IMG/VR virus record: IMGVR_UViG_3300042478_001888
Coordinates: 1-64,000 of that record
DNA from: a virus
Direction: 5' to 3' (one strand)
DNA length: 64,000 nt
Shown: positions 14,193 through 22,121 of the stretch, piece by piece
Layout of the letters: every line of letters starts with the position of its first letter
Numbering within the stretch: the first letter of the stretch is position 1
Notes under the pieces: generated by a model
The model's database searches: none
Seen by the model: the letters and a program-made list of their open reading frames with translations, nothing else
Told to the model about the DNA's origin: nothing
Translations under genes and position numbers: made by a program

Positions 14193-14200
14193 TATCTTTG
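14193..14200 (+). promoter_or_regulatory. -7 box TATCTTTG for portal gene
   Basis: Exact match to TAnnTTTG overlapping the end of the nuclease gene, 16 nt before the portal ATG at 14217. Confidence 0.6.
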
Positions 14201-14216
14201 TTGTAATTTTACCTGA

Positions 14217-16451
14217 ATGATTTTAACTTCACCTACTTCTGGGGTTTATATTAGCAGCTTGCCTGAGCAGGCATTGAGCGATGAGCAGATAACTCAAAAG
14301 TATCATTCTTTGGAAGAGTGGTATGCCCAATGTGTTCGGTTTGTGGCTGGAATGTATAACCGCCCCAACTACAATACTGGCCGGCCAGATGGCAGTGTGG
14401 TATCTTCCTTCACCAATAGTGCTTTGTTTCAAAACACTCCGGTGCAGCAGATGATTAACAACTACATGTATTTTCATGGGGACCAGCCAAACGATAGGTT
14501 TTCCTATTTGTTTGAGGACCCTTTGCAGAATAAGGTATTGCCTGGGGGTGGTGGTTCGCTTATTATCCCTACCCCTTGGGAAAGGGGGCATCAGGTGTAT
14601 AATTTGATTACTCACTTGATTGGCAGCTTTTCGGGCCGTATAGCCTATTCAAAGCTATCTATTCAGAACAACAGCAAGGAAGGTAGGGCAAAGGCCGAAA
14701 GTGAGCGTATGCAAGCCTATATGTTTGCCATGATGAAAAAGACTGGCATACTTGATGAGCTTGCTAATTTGGGTGTGGAGTATAACCCTTTCCCGGCTGC
14801 CTCAGACGCCGAATTTGAAGACCTAATGGAATACATCAACAACTTCCCCCAAGAGATTGAGGCGTTAAAGTTGATGAAGGATATTATCTTTAGGAACAAC
14901 ACTCCAGCGCTTATAGAGAAGATATTTTCAAACACGATTATAAATCGCATTGGTGCGATGCTCGTTGATACTGATGAAGAGGGTTATGTTCGCCACCATG
15001 TGGTCCAACCGCAGCAAGTTATTATCGACCAAGTTGGTGATGAGGATTTTTCCGATAGGGATAGGTTTGCTGGGTACATTGAGTTTTTATCTCCTGAGGA
15101 GGTTATCTCCAAGTACAAGATAACTGATGAGGAAGAGCGTAACACTATTTATTCTATGGCTGGGGGTACGGTACCTACGGCCAATGATTTTTATGGTTCA
15201 GCACAAGGGTATTATTTCCCTTGGTGGTGGAGTGAAGGTGAAGGGCGTGTGGCTTGTGTTACTGCTTTTTGGAAGTCTTACAAGAATGTTGATATTGGGG
15301 ATTTAATCGAGGGGAAAGGCCGCCGGAAGAAAGGAGACTTTATGTTTCAAACTATTCGGCGCGGTACCCTAATCGGAAACCAAATCCTAAAGAACTTTGG
15401 CGAGGATAAGAATATCGTAAGGAACCCCTTTAAGCCTAAAGAGGCTGTCCTTCCCATTCTCTCTGTTCGGCCATACACTCGCATTGGTTACAACAAAAGC
15501 CTAGTGGATAGGCTTCGTGCTGCCCAAGACAAGATAGATGTCATGGAGGCAAAGATTACCGATGCCATAGCCCATGACTTAGGGAATGTGTATGTGTTTT
15601 ATGGCGATGCCATTGAAACTGATGCCGATGAGTTTATGAGCGATATTAAGAAGAATCGCTTTACCTTTTTGCGTAGGAGTACCGGTGAGGACTTAGACCA
15701 AAGCGACTTCCAAAGGGTAATGGAAAAGCTTGATATGGGTATTACCCAGAACATCATGCACTACATAAACCTGAAAAAGGAGAAGCAGGCAGAGATGGAG
15801 GCTATTGCCTCAGTGAGCAAGATAGCCCTTGGGCAGCAGCAGACCTATGTAGGTATGAACACCCAAGTGAACACCATCGCCCAAAATGCTAAAGGCGTGG
15901 AATACTACTTTGCCTCAGTGATTAAGCTCTATGCCGATGTTATGCAGTATAGCATAGAGAAGCAGAAGCTTGTTTTAATTAACGATGGCGACAAGGAATT
16001 GGAGAGGGAGATACTCAGTGAGCGTGGCTCGGAGTATTTGAAACTTAATAAAGATTTCTCTTTTACCAAGTTGAATGTTCGGATAGTTGTTGAAGATGTT
16101 ATCAACTCGGAGAGTAAGGGAAGGTTAATGCAAATGGCTGTGGCAATGGCTCAGAGTGGCCAGATGGATATGCTTGATTATTTACGCATAGAGACTGCCA
16201 ACACTTACAACGAGCTTATGAATTACTTTGAGGCTGCAATCCGCAGGAAGAAGAAGGAAGAGGCTCAGATGAAGGCTATGCAGCAAATGCAGCAGATGGC
16301 AGCTATTGAAGCCCAAGGGCAGCAGTTAGCACAGCTAGAGGCTATGAAGCAAGATGGCCAAGATGCTCGCCATGCCGATAAGATGGAGCTTGATGCTACT
16401 AAGTTGGGGCTGGAAACTGGGGAAAAATTGATGTTAAATAATAATATGTAA
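14217..16451 (+). CDS. Portal protein
   Basis: A 744-residue protein positioned right after terminase and before scaffold and capsid. It has portal-like features: mixed helical body, central KIDVMEAKITDAIAHDLGNV helix, and a Gln/Met-rich C-terminal coiled coil (about 670-740). Length resembles portals of crAss-like and other podoviruses. It would form the dodecameric DNA gate. Assignment rests on position, size and general pattern. Confidence 0.8.
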   Translation: MILTSPTSGVYISSLPEQALSDEQITQKYHSLEEWYAQCVRFVAGMYNRPNYNTGRPDGSVVSSFTNSALFQNTPVQQMINNYMYFHGDQPNDRFSYLFEDPLQNKVLPGGGGSLIIPTPWERGHQVYNLITHLIGSFSGRIAYSKLSIQNNSKEGRAKAESERMQAYMFAMMKKTGILDELANLGVEYNPFPAASDAEFEDLMEYINNFPQEIEALKLMKDIIFRNNTPALIEKIFSNTIINRIGAMLVDTDEEGYVRHHVVQPQQVIIDQVGDEDFSDRDRFAGYIEFLSPEEVISKYKITDEEERNTIYSMAGGTVPTANDFYGSAQGYYFPWWWSEGEGRVACVTAFWKSYKNVDIGDLIEGKGRRKKGDFMFQTIRRGTLIGNQILKNFGEDKNIVRNPFKPKEAVLPILSVRPYTRIGYNKSLVDRLRAAQDKIDVMEAKITDAIAHDLGNVYVFYGDAIETDADEFMSDIKKNRFTFLRRSTGEDLDQSDFQRVMEKLDMGITQNIMHYINLKKEKQAEMEAIASVSKIALGQQQTYVGMNTQVNTIAQNAKGVEYYFASVIKLYADVMQYSIEKQKLVLINDGDKELEREILSERGSEYLKLNKDFSFTKLNVRIVVEDVINSESKGRLMQMAVAMAQSGQMDMLDYLRIETANTYNELMNYFEAAIRRKKKEEAQMKAMQQMQQMAAIEAQGQQLAQLEAMKQDGQDARHADKMELDATKLGLETGEKLMLNNNM

Positions 16452-16456
16452 CTTTG
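16449..16456 (+). promoter_or_regulatory. -7 box TAACTTTG for scaffold gene
   Basis: Exact TAnnTTTG match spanning the portal stop, 18 nt before the ATG at 16475. Confidence 0.55.
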
Positions 16457-16474
16457 CAATCTAAAACGACAAAT

Positions 16475-17431
16475 ATGGCAGAGACAACAGACGAAGAGGT
16501 ATTAGTACCTCAGGTGGCAAACACCACCGAAGAGACATCGGCAGGCGCCCCTGAAACAACCCCAGAGGTTGCAGATGAGGTAGAAGTCGAATCATTTGAG
16601 GAGGACCCTGACTACAAGGACTTCTACACTGGGCCAAAAGCCCCAGCGGAAGGCGATAAGGTTAGTATCTCCCCAGAGGAGTATAGTTCTTTGAAGCAAG
16701 CTGCCTCAGAGTTAGAGCAGCTCAAAAACAACCCTACTGCCTTGGCGGTGCTTAACCACTTCACAAGTGGAGGTACTGCGGAGCAGCTAGCGGCACGTTT
16801 TGACACTCGTGATTACACCAAGATGAGTGAGGTTGAGCTTTACCGCTTAGACTTAGCAAGTGTTCCTGGGGTAACTCAAGAGGAGATAGACGATGAGCTT
16901 GAGCGCTTTGAGGATATGTCTGCTGTTCAGCGTAAGCGTTTAGCTGCCGATATTCGGGAAAGGCTAGAGCGTAGCCGCAACAAAGGTGCTGATGAGCTAG
17001 TAAGCTCTGTGGAGAAATCCAAGCAACAAGAACAGGAGGTGCTTGCAAACTTTAATAAAGAATTTGAGGCTGAAATTGAGAAGTGGGAAAAGAAAGGTAA
17101 ATACTTTGGCTTGAACTATGACAAGCAAATGGCGGGCAAGGTTCGTCAGTTTGTCAAGGAAACCAATGGCCTAATTTTCATCAATTCTGATGGAAGCTTA
17201 AATGCTCGGAACTTCCACACTGCGGTAGTTGCCCTTCTAGACCTTCCCAGATTAGCAAGTGCTAAGTTAAACGAAGGTGTTAGAAAAGGTGTACGAAACG
17301 TTGTTAAAGAAGTCCATAACGCCGGAGATAAAAGTACCTCTCCTGGCGGCTCTGAAAACCCACAGTCAACAAAACGAATCGATGATCCGTATGAGTCTTG
17401 GGTAAGGAGTCAATCTGGTGCTAAACGTTAA
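16475..17431 (+). CDS. Probable capsid scaffold / assembly protein
   Basis: I start at the ATG 16475 (MAETTDEEVLVPQV); the in-frame TTG upstream overlaps the promoter. The 318-residue product is acidic at the N-terminus, helical and charged in the middle, with a disordered Gly/Ser-containing end. It lies between portal and major capsid genes, the usual scaffold position. No protease motif seen. Confidence 0.7.
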   Translation: MAETTDEEVLVPQVANTTEETSAGAPETTPEVADEVEVESFEEDPDYKDFYTGPKAPAEGDKVSISPEEYSSLKQAASELEQLKNNPTALAVLNHFTSGGTAEQLAARFDTRDYTKMSEVELYRLDLASVPGVTQEEIDDELERFEDMSAVQRKRLAADIRERLERSRNKGADELVSSVEKSKQQEQEVLANFNKEFEAEIEKWEKKGKYFGLNYDKQMAGKVRQFVKETNGLIFINSDGSLNARNFHTAVVALLDLPRLASAKLNEGVRKGVRNVVKEVHNAGDKSTSPGGSENPQSTKRIDDPYESWVRSQSGAKR

Positions 17432-17442
17432 AATTAACTAAC

Positions 17443-18852
17443 ATGGCTTTTCAGTCGCTTGATTTATCAACAAACCTGACGCTTCGTGGCCTAAACGATG
17501 TAAATCGCCCACAAGCTGTCTATGACGTTAGTGGAGGGTATCGCTCTCTATACTACGTTATGAGTATCATTTCAAACACTACTAAACAATTCCCCGGTTC
17601 ACCTGAGGTTCCCTACTCTGTGGGTTACAACTCTACCGACCGCCGGTTCCAAACCACTTACCTTGATGATTTAAGCATCATTGCCACTATCCAAAACAGA
17701 ACTGTTGTTGGGGCAAATTTAGTTCTTACCATCACTGGTGTGAACAACGATGCTTTCCGTCGTGGGGACGTTGTGCTTGGAGGAATGGATTTCTCTCGCT
17801 TAGGGCAGGTGGTAACCGCTACCGCTGGCACTATTGAGATTGCTCCTTTCCAGCCTTTGAATGCTTTCGCCGTTACCGACTTTGCTGTTGGTGCTTTCGT
17901 GCGTGTAGCGTTTGACTCTTCTAATGTAGTACGTTCTACCGGCAAGACTTCTCTTACCGTTACCCCTCGTACCGATTGGAATACCATTTCTACCATTCGG
18001 GATTCTTTTGAATGGTCTTTGCAAAACACCAATGTAGCCTCTTTGATTTCAAAGGTTGGCGATGGTGGCTTGTGGCAAAACGCCCAGATTAACCTAACCT
18101 CTCAGCGCTTGCTTACGAGCATTGACAAGGCGATGTTAATCTCTCAGCGCGCACAATCCAACAATGCTTTGGGTGAGCAAGATACCTTCGGAGGTCTTGA
18201 TTGGGCTTTGCGTAACCGCAATGGCTATGTTGTTGACTTGCAAAATGCAATGACTCGTGGTCAGTTTGACGATTTCTTGACTGAGGTTACTCTTCGCAAG
18301 AGTGGTAACAGACAGAACATTGGTCTTCTTGTTATGGGTACTCAAGCCTTCAACCGCATCAGCTCTTTCGGAAATGGAGACTTTATCCGTTACCAACGTG
18401 ATTTGAGCGATGGCGATAAGACTCTGGGTGTAAACTTCCAATATGTAGAGATTTCCGGTCGCCGGTTCGCTCTTTACATTGCCGATGTTCTTGACAACCG
18501 TTTCTTCTTCCCAGAAACCTCTACGATTGCTGGTGTGAATGGAACTATCAAGTCCAATGACATCTATTACATCGACACTGAGCCAATCAAAACTGACAAT
18601 GGCATGGGCTTCAAGCCAGCCGTTGAGATGTTGCACTGGTCTCCCGATGGCACTCCCGGTGGTGGTCAACCCTTCTATGCTGGTATGATTAATGGTATGA
18701 ACAATGCTGTTGTTAGCTCTGCTGACATCATTTCTGCTTCTGCCAATAACGTAGTTACTCCCGTTGAAGGTTCGGCTTTGCATTTGATGTACAAAGGTGG
18801 TATGAACATGATTACCGGTGAGTTCTCTGGTAAAATTGGTTATTTGTTCTAA
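17443..18852 (+). CDS. Major capsid protein
   Basis: A 469-residue protein right after the scaffold gene, with the size and beta-rich composition of an HK97-fold capsid protein. Segments such as RDSFEWSLQN followed by long beta-containing stretches and FYAGMINGMNN fit a capsid shell, but no specific family motif was matched. Codon use is regular as in highly expressed genes. Confidence 0.75.
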   Translation: MAFQSLDLSTNLTLRGLNDVNRPQAVYDVSGGYRSLYYVMSIISNTTKQFPGSPEVPYSVGYNSTDRRFQTTYLDDLSIIATIQNRTVVGANLVLTITGVNNDAFRRGDVVLGGMDFSRLGQVVTATAGTIEIAPFQPLNAFAVTDFAVGAFVRVAFDSSNVVRSTGKTSLTVTPRTDWNTISTIRDSFEWSLQNTNVASLISKVGDGGLWQNAQINLTSQRLLTSIDKAMLISQRAQSNNALGEQDTFGGLDWALRNRNGYVVDLQNAMTRGQFDDFLTEVTLRKSGNRQNIGLLVMGTQAFNRISSFGNGDFIRYQRDLSDGDKTLGVNFQYVEISGRRFALYIADVLDNRFFFPETSTIAGVNGTIKSNDIYYIDTEPIKTDNGMGFKPAVEMLHWSPDGTPGGGQPFYAGMINGMNNAVVSSADIISASANNVVTPVEGSALHLMYKGGMNMITGEFSGKIGYLF

Positions 18853-18871
18853 TTTTTAAAACTAATAAGAT

Positions 18872-20158
18872 ATGTCACTATTATCAAATCCCCGTCCTTT
18901 AGCATTTGTAATGAATGCTCCCGTTGCCACTAACTTTAGCGTTGCGAACGGCCTGATTAGCATTTCTGGTTTGACCGATGCGCTTCCTAAGTTTTCTACC
19001 CTTCGTCTTTTGACTGAGGGATTAGAGGAGAGCCAAGTTGCCCAGACTTCTAATTTCAGCGTTGCCTTTACCGCAGCTGCTAGCACAACCTATGCACTTA
19101 ATGTAACTGGTGTGAACACTTTAACTGGCCTTACTGAGGCTCGCAAAGTGTCTTTCACTTCTGGTGTAACTTTTAGTGCTGCTGGAATTGCTGCTGCTTT
19201 GGTTAACTTGGTGAACTCTTTGCCTTTCGGCGCTACCGCCACTGGCACAGGTACTCCTGTTACCATTTCCGGTTTAGCGTCTTTGGTTGTTGTTGATGCT
19301 GGTAACACTACTGTTACCTCTGGCAATGCTGTTATTGCCCCCAATGCCACGGCTAGCACTGCTATTACGCAGGTTCTTAACGCTGCGGCTGCTCCTGCTG
19401 CTGCTGGTACCACTACGGTAACAATTACCACTGCTGCTGCTCATGGCTTGCTTCCTGGTGATGTTGTTGACCTTGGAGGTGTTTTCACTGGTTTCACCTT
19501 TACAGACGTACGTCCTGGCGCGCTTCAAACTGCTATTGGTACTGCTTCCAATGTGATTGTTGCCACTGTACCAACTTCTACCACCTTCACCTTGCAAGGT
19601 ATCATAGGTTCAGGAACTCATACGGCTGGAACAGGAACAATCACCACCAAGAACGTAGTTACTGTTACTACTTTAGCTGCTCATGGTTTGGTTGTTGGAA
19701 ACGCAGTTAGCGTGAGTGGTGTTGCTACTTTGACTGTGAATGGAGGTGCTGCCTTCACTTCACTAGTTCGTAGCGTACCTGCCACTGACAAACTTGTGTT
19801 GTTGGGTGCTGGAAATGGTTCTACCAACTCAGGCACTATCGTAATTACCCGGATTGCCCAACCTGCCAAGGGTTACAACTATGGCACGAAGGTTGGTACT
19901 GGAGTTAATTCCGAGTGGCGTGCTGCTGATGGCTCTGGAGCTGTTACCGCCGGGCAAGGTTACACTTTGTTAGGTCTTGATTATGCGAATGATGTTGTTG
20001 ACAACATTTCTATTCGTCAAGCTCAAAGCCAGCAAGTTTATATCTTGTTGAATGAGGGTGCTACTGGTTATGGTGCTTCTGTGAAGGCTCTTCAAGAGAT
20101 TCTAAGCAACTTTGCTCCTAACACCACCCTTGCCAATCCAGCTTCTATTGCTCCCTGA
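18872..20158 (+). CDS. Beta-rich virion protein, probable head decoration or fibre
   Basis: A 428-residue Ala/Thr/Val/Gly-rich protein made of beta modules. Residues about 66-150 (TYALNVTGVNTLTGL through LVNSLPF) resemble the N-terminus of the protein at 45149-45988. Two AAHGLxxGxxV modules follow (AAHGLLPGDVV and AAHGLVVGNAV), a motif also present in the neck and nozzle proteins. Position after the capsid gene suggests a capsid decoration protein. Followed by a terminator. Confidence 0.6.
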   Translation: MSLLSNPRPLAFVMNAPVATNFSVANGLISISGLTDALPKFSTLRLLTEGLEESQVAQTSNFSVAFTAAASTTYALNVTGVNTLTGLTEARKVSFTSGVTFSAAGIAAALVNLVNSLPFGATATGTGTPVTISGLASLVVVDAGNTTVTSGNAVIAPNATASTAITQVLNAAAAPAAAGTTTVTITTAAAHGLLPGDVVDLGGVFTGFTFTDVRPGALQTAIGTASNVIVATVPTSTTFTLQGIIGSGTHTAGTGTITTKNVVTVTTLAAHGLVVGNAVSVSGVATLTVNGGAAFTSLVRSVPATDKLVLLGAGNGSTNSGTIVITRIAQPAKGYNYGTKVGTGVNSEWRAADGSGAVTAGQGYTLLGLDYANDVVDNISIRQAQSQQVYILLNEGATGYGASVKALQEILSNFAPNTTLANPASIAP

Positions 20159-20181
20159 GTAATATCGGATTGAATAAAATT

Positions 20182-20212
20182 AGCCCCTTCCTTTTTGGTT
20201 GGGGCTTTTTTA
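20182..20212 (+). terminator. Intrinsic terminator after capsid/decoration genes
   Basis: AGCCCC and GGGGCT pair around a 13-nt loop, followed by six T. It closes the head-gene unit. Confidence 0.8.
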
Positions 20213-20273
20213 TTGTATTTGGTTGGGGGTTTTTTAGTATTTGCAGTGCTGGGTTTTGTACTGATTAAATTAC

Positions 20274-20281
20274 TATATTTG
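20274..20281 (+). promoter_or_regulatory. -7 box TATATTTG of short RNA unit A
   Basis: Exact TAnnTTTG match with a TTTG 15 nt upstream, in a gene-free interval, followed within 75 nt by a terminator. Confidence 0.55.
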
Positions 20282-20285
20282 CATG

Positions 20286-20352
20286 TGAGTTTTGTGTTTT
20301 TTGCTCATAGGTTAAGGTTTAGCTCCCTCCGCGTAAGTGGGGGGAGTTTTTA
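20286..20352 (+). ncRNA. Predicted short RNA A (about 65 nt)
   Basis: Between the box at 20274-20281 and a terminator (CTCCCTCC with GGGGGGAG, then five T) there is no plausible ORF. The 5' single-stranded part contains CATAGGTTAAGGTTTAG, whose complement CCTTAACCTATG resembles the leaders and starts of several leftward early genes, so antisense pairing is possible. The same bases could instead be a relic leader of a lost minus-strand gene. Confidence 0.45.
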
Positions 20353-20353
20353 T

Positions 20354-20400
20354 TTTTAACACTTATTAACATTTGGGTATTGAAATAGTTTGTAGGTTTG
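20354..20400 (+). promoter_or_regulatory. Promoter cassette copy 1 (TTTG-N17-TAGGTTTG)
   Basis: A 22-bp block beginning TTTTAACACTTATTAAC and ending in TTTG (20354-20375) is followed after 17 nt by TAGGTTTG at 20393-20400. The identical block and spacing recur at 20550-20596. Confidence 0.65.
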
Positions 20401-20404
20401 GGGT

Positions 20405-20503
20405 GTGAAAGCTAAGAAAATAGAAACAATATTAAAGATACTGCTTGCAATAGGGGTAGGTGTTTTGGTTTGGCAATGGTTTCAAATCATTTCGCTTATT
20501 TGA
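20405..20503 (+). CDS. 32-residue single-pass membrane peptide with its own promoter and terminator
   Basis: A GTG at 20405, four bases after the -7 box, starts VKAKKIETILKILLAIGVGV and continues through a Trp-rich hydrophobic helix to a TGA at 20501. The frame is bracketed by promoter cassette 1 and the terminator at 20525-20550. Basic N-terminus and hydrophobic C-terminus predict an inner-membrane peptide. It could be toxin-like or an auxiliary lysis peptide. Confidence 0.5.
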   Translation: MKAKKIETILKILLAIGVGVLVWQWFQIISLI

Positions 20504-20524
20504 TGTTGGCAAAATAGGATATTC

Positions 20525-20550
20525 AGCCCTACTTCGGTGGGGCTTTTTGT
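20525..20550 (+). terminator. Intrinsic terminator after the 32-residue ORF
   Basis: AGCCCT with GGGGCT around a CTTCGG-type loop, followed by five T. Confidence 0.75.
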
Positions 20551-20596
20551 TTTAACACTTATTAACATTTGCGTGTTGGTTTTTTATTTAGGTTTG
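20550..20596 (+). promoter_or_regulatory. Promoter cassette copy 2 (TTTG-N17-TAGGTTTG)
   Basis: Second copy of the 22-bp block (20550-20571) with TAGGTTTG at 20589-20596, same geometry as copy 1. It drives the gene at 20613. Confidence 0.65.
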
Positions 20597-20612
20597 CAGA
20601 AACAAATAACCC

Positions 20613-20852
20613 ATGAGCAACAAACAACAAACCGCAGTAGAACAATTTTGGCAAGACCTACAAGATATTTATTCTTCAAGTTTTGATACCGGAATGGTCA
20701 TTAAGTTACTTATGGCAAGGAAACGAGCCAAAAAAATGGAGAAGGAGCAGATGGAGAATTTATGGCATGCAGCGATATCTCGCGGAGGTTGTAAATGCTA
20801 TGATGAGATTATGACATTTGAAGAATATTACAACGAAACCTTTAACAAATAA
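20613..20852 (+). CDS. Small phage protein of the QQTAVE / MEKEQ family
   Basis: A 79-residue helical protein opening MSNKQQTAVEQFWQDL with KKMEKEQMENLWHAA in the middle and ending EEYYNETFNK. Paralogues lie at 62234-62446 and, frameshifted, at 62450-62702. I recognise this style from flavobacterial phages, where function is unknown. The rightward location is unlike its leftward relatives. Confidence 0.65.
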   Translation: MSNKQQTAVEQFWQDLQDIYSSSFDTGMVIKLLMARKRAKKMEKEQMENLWHAAISRGGCKCYDEIMTFEEYYNETFNK

Positions 20853-20855
20853 CCC

Positions 20856-21152
20856 ATGCAACAACCAATTAACTTTTGCGACATCATGGCCCTTGGCTTC
20901 AATATTGAAAGCGGGCACGACCCTGTGTTTGAAAGAAGGCACGGCTACGAGTACAAAATCTTTACCAAGATGCTTGCCCCCACGCTGATGCTGGACTGGG
21001 ATCAAGAAACACGCCTTTGCCAACTGTTTGTAATTCGCCCCGAAGATGGGCATATCTATCAACGCATACCAGTTACCGATACCAATTCTTTGCAAACGCT
21101 TGTTAATTCTTTCAAAAAACCCGAACTTGATTCGGCCTATACGGCTTGCTAA
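20856..21152 (+). CDS. Small hypothetical protein
   Basis: A 98-residue protein (MQQPINFCDIMALGFNIESG) following the previous gene by 3 bp with the leader CAAATAACCC. Contains HGYEYKIFTKM and WDQETRLCQLF, reading as a small alpha/beta protein. No family recognised. Confidence 0.55.
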   Translation: MQQPINFCDIMALGFNIESGHDPVFERRHGYEYKIFTKMLAPTLMLDWDQETRLCQLFVIRPEDGHIYQRIPVTDTNSLQTLVNSFKKPELDSAYTAC

Positions 21153-21302
21153 CCCCCGATAGGGTACGGCTGCATTAGAAACCAAGCATGCAACTACCGA
21201 TAGGGTACGAATTGCTAACACGAAATTAAATTGAAACAAAATGTGCATAGAAAGAGCGCTCCGCCCCGCTTTTGTGTATGCAGTGTTATAGGGCGTTATT
21301 TT
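21146..21302 (+). other. Structured non-coding element with attC-like features
   Basis: CCGATAGGGTACG is repeated at 21156-21168 and 21197-21209. Then comes an imperfect bulged palindrome (TGCATAGAAAGAGCG against CGCTTTTGTGTATGCA), then GTGTTATAGGGCGTTAT. After the two following small genes the mirror word GGCTATAACAGC appears at about 21693-21704. TATAAC ... GGGCGTTAT boundaries recall integron attC/VCR-type sites flanking a gene cassette. The resemblance is partial. Confidence 0.4.
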
Positions 21303-21309
21303 AAATGAT

Positions 21310-21513
21310 ATGAATGAATTAAAACTAAGAGATTTTTTTGCTTGTCAAGTTATAAGCGAATTATTAAAAGCGGAAACAGATGATTTTAAAATGTTACACG
21401 GAAAAACAGATGAAAATGTATTGTTTGCCAATACAGCTAAAATAGCTTACAAACTTGCAGACGCTATGCTTTATGTTAGAAAATTAAATCTTAATGAGGA
21501 TGCCAACAAATAA
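21310..21513 (+). CDS. Small helical phage protein, LRDFFA type
   Basis: A 67-residue protein, MNELKLRDFFACQVISELLK ... IAYKLADAMLYVRKL, fitting a pattern common in phages (LRDYFA ... ADAML.R) with unknown role. The DNA is more A/T-rich than its neighbours. It overlaps the next gene by 20 bp. Confidence 0.6.
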   Translation: MNELKLRDFFACQVISELLKAETDDFKMLHGKTDENVLFANTAKIAYKLADAMLYVRKLNLNEDANK

Positions 21514-21691
21514 AGAAAAAAACAAACTGCCTTTTGATGTGCGTAAAATGTATTGTCAATCGGTTTGCATTTATCAACAAATCACTTACTATGAAATGGG
21601 TGTAATTTCAGAAATTGAATTTATTGAAGATGTTAGAAAAATAGTCAAAAAATATGAAGAGGTAAAAGATACTTCCGCACTTCTTCCATAA
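21494..21691 (+). CDS. Small hypothetical protein
   Basis: A 65-residue helical protein (MRMPTNKEKNKLPFDVRKMY); the Met at residue 3 could be the true start. A/T-rich like its upstream partner, and the pair sits between attC-like boundary words, so both may be cassette-borne. No function assigned. Confidence 0.5.
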   Translation: MRMPTNKEKNKLPFDVRKMYCQSVCIYQQITYYEMGVISEIEFIEDVRKIVKKYEEVKDTSALLP

Positions 21692-21733
21692 TTGGCTATA
21701 ACAGCACCCACAATTTTTAGAACCCAAACAATT

Positions 21734-21757
21734 AGCCCCAGCCTTGGGGCTTTTTGT
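21734..21757 (+). terminator. Intrinsic terminator
   Basis: AGCCCCAG..TTGGGGCT stem followed by five T, after the two small A/T-rich genes. Confidence 0.75.
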
Positions 21758-21792
21758 ATTTTAAGTATCTCGCTTTACGCTCCGTTCTATAA

Positions 21793-21813
21793 ATCGGCAC
21801 AAAACCGATTTGG
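21793..21813. other. Inverted repeat AAATCGG/CCGATTT
   Basis: A perfect 7-bp inverted repeat with a 7-nt loop, at the left of the gene-free control region. It could be an operator or RNA hairpin. Confidence 0.4.
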
Positions 21814-21864
21814 CTGCCGATAATTTACCATTGGGCGTGTTCAGATATTGCCAGCCTGCAAAAT

Positions 21865-21929
21865 GGCACTAAACTAAAATAGTGGTTGCCGCTATTTTAG
21901 TTTAATGCCACTAAACTAAAATAGTGGCA
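21865..21929. promoter_or_regulatory. Three copies of a 20-bp quasi-palindrome forming a 21-bp hairpin
   Basis: CCACTAAACTAAAATAGTGG occurs at 21908-21927. Near-identical copies lie at 21865-21885 (direct) and 21889-21909 (inverted); these two form a 21-bp stem with a 3-nt loop, broken by only one mismatch and one G-T pair. Each copy is itself bounded by CCACTA/TAGTGG half-sites. It lies about 55 bp upstream of short-RNA promoter B. Likely an operator cluster, replication element or DNA-hairpin substrate. Confidence 0.7.
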
Positions 21930-21982
21930 AAAGTTTGTACCATTAATTCCTTCGGCGGTTTTGGTAAATCGGAAAAGTTAGG

Positions 21983-21990
21983 TATATTTG
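21983..21990 (+). promoter_or_regulatory. -7 box TATATTTG of short RNA B
   Basis: Exact TAnnTTTG match with TTTG 19 nt upstream (21960-21963). Confidence 0.6.
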
Positions 21991-21993
21991 ACT

Positions 21994-22042
21994 GCCAGCT
22001 TATCCGCGTTCTTTTACCTTTCATAATTTAAGCTGGCTTTTT
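21994..22042 (+). ncRNA. Predicted short RNA B (about 50 nt)
   Basis: Starting just after the -7 box, GCCAGCTTA (21994-22002) pairs perfectly with TAAGCTGGC (22029-22037), then five T. The loop holds CTTTTACCTTTCA, closely matched in RNA C (CTTCTACCTTTTA). No ORF. A second terminator follows at 22050-22094. Confidence 0.55.
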
Positions 22043-22049
22043 GGTTATC

Positions 22050-22094
22050 CCTCCCCCCACCTTTTTTTTGATTTTGAGGTGGGGGGATTTTTTT
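22050..22094 (+). terminator. Strong intrinsic terminator
   Basis: CCCCCCACCT (22053-22062) pairs with AGGTGGGGGG (22077-22086), followed by a seven-T run. It backs up the RNA B terminator. Confidence 0.85.
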
Positions 22095-22110
22095 GTTCCA
22101 AAGAAAAGAG

Positions 22111-22118
22111 TACATTTG
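22111..22118 (+). promoter_or_regulatory. -7 box TACATTTG of short RNA C
   Basis: Exact match with TTTG 15 nt upstream. Confidence 0.55.
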
Positions 22119-22121
22119 TAC

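Noticed and set aside
17658-18783. Long antisense frames across the capsid gene
   Set aside because: Produced by the regular codon use of a highly expressed gene; no promoters or family patterns.
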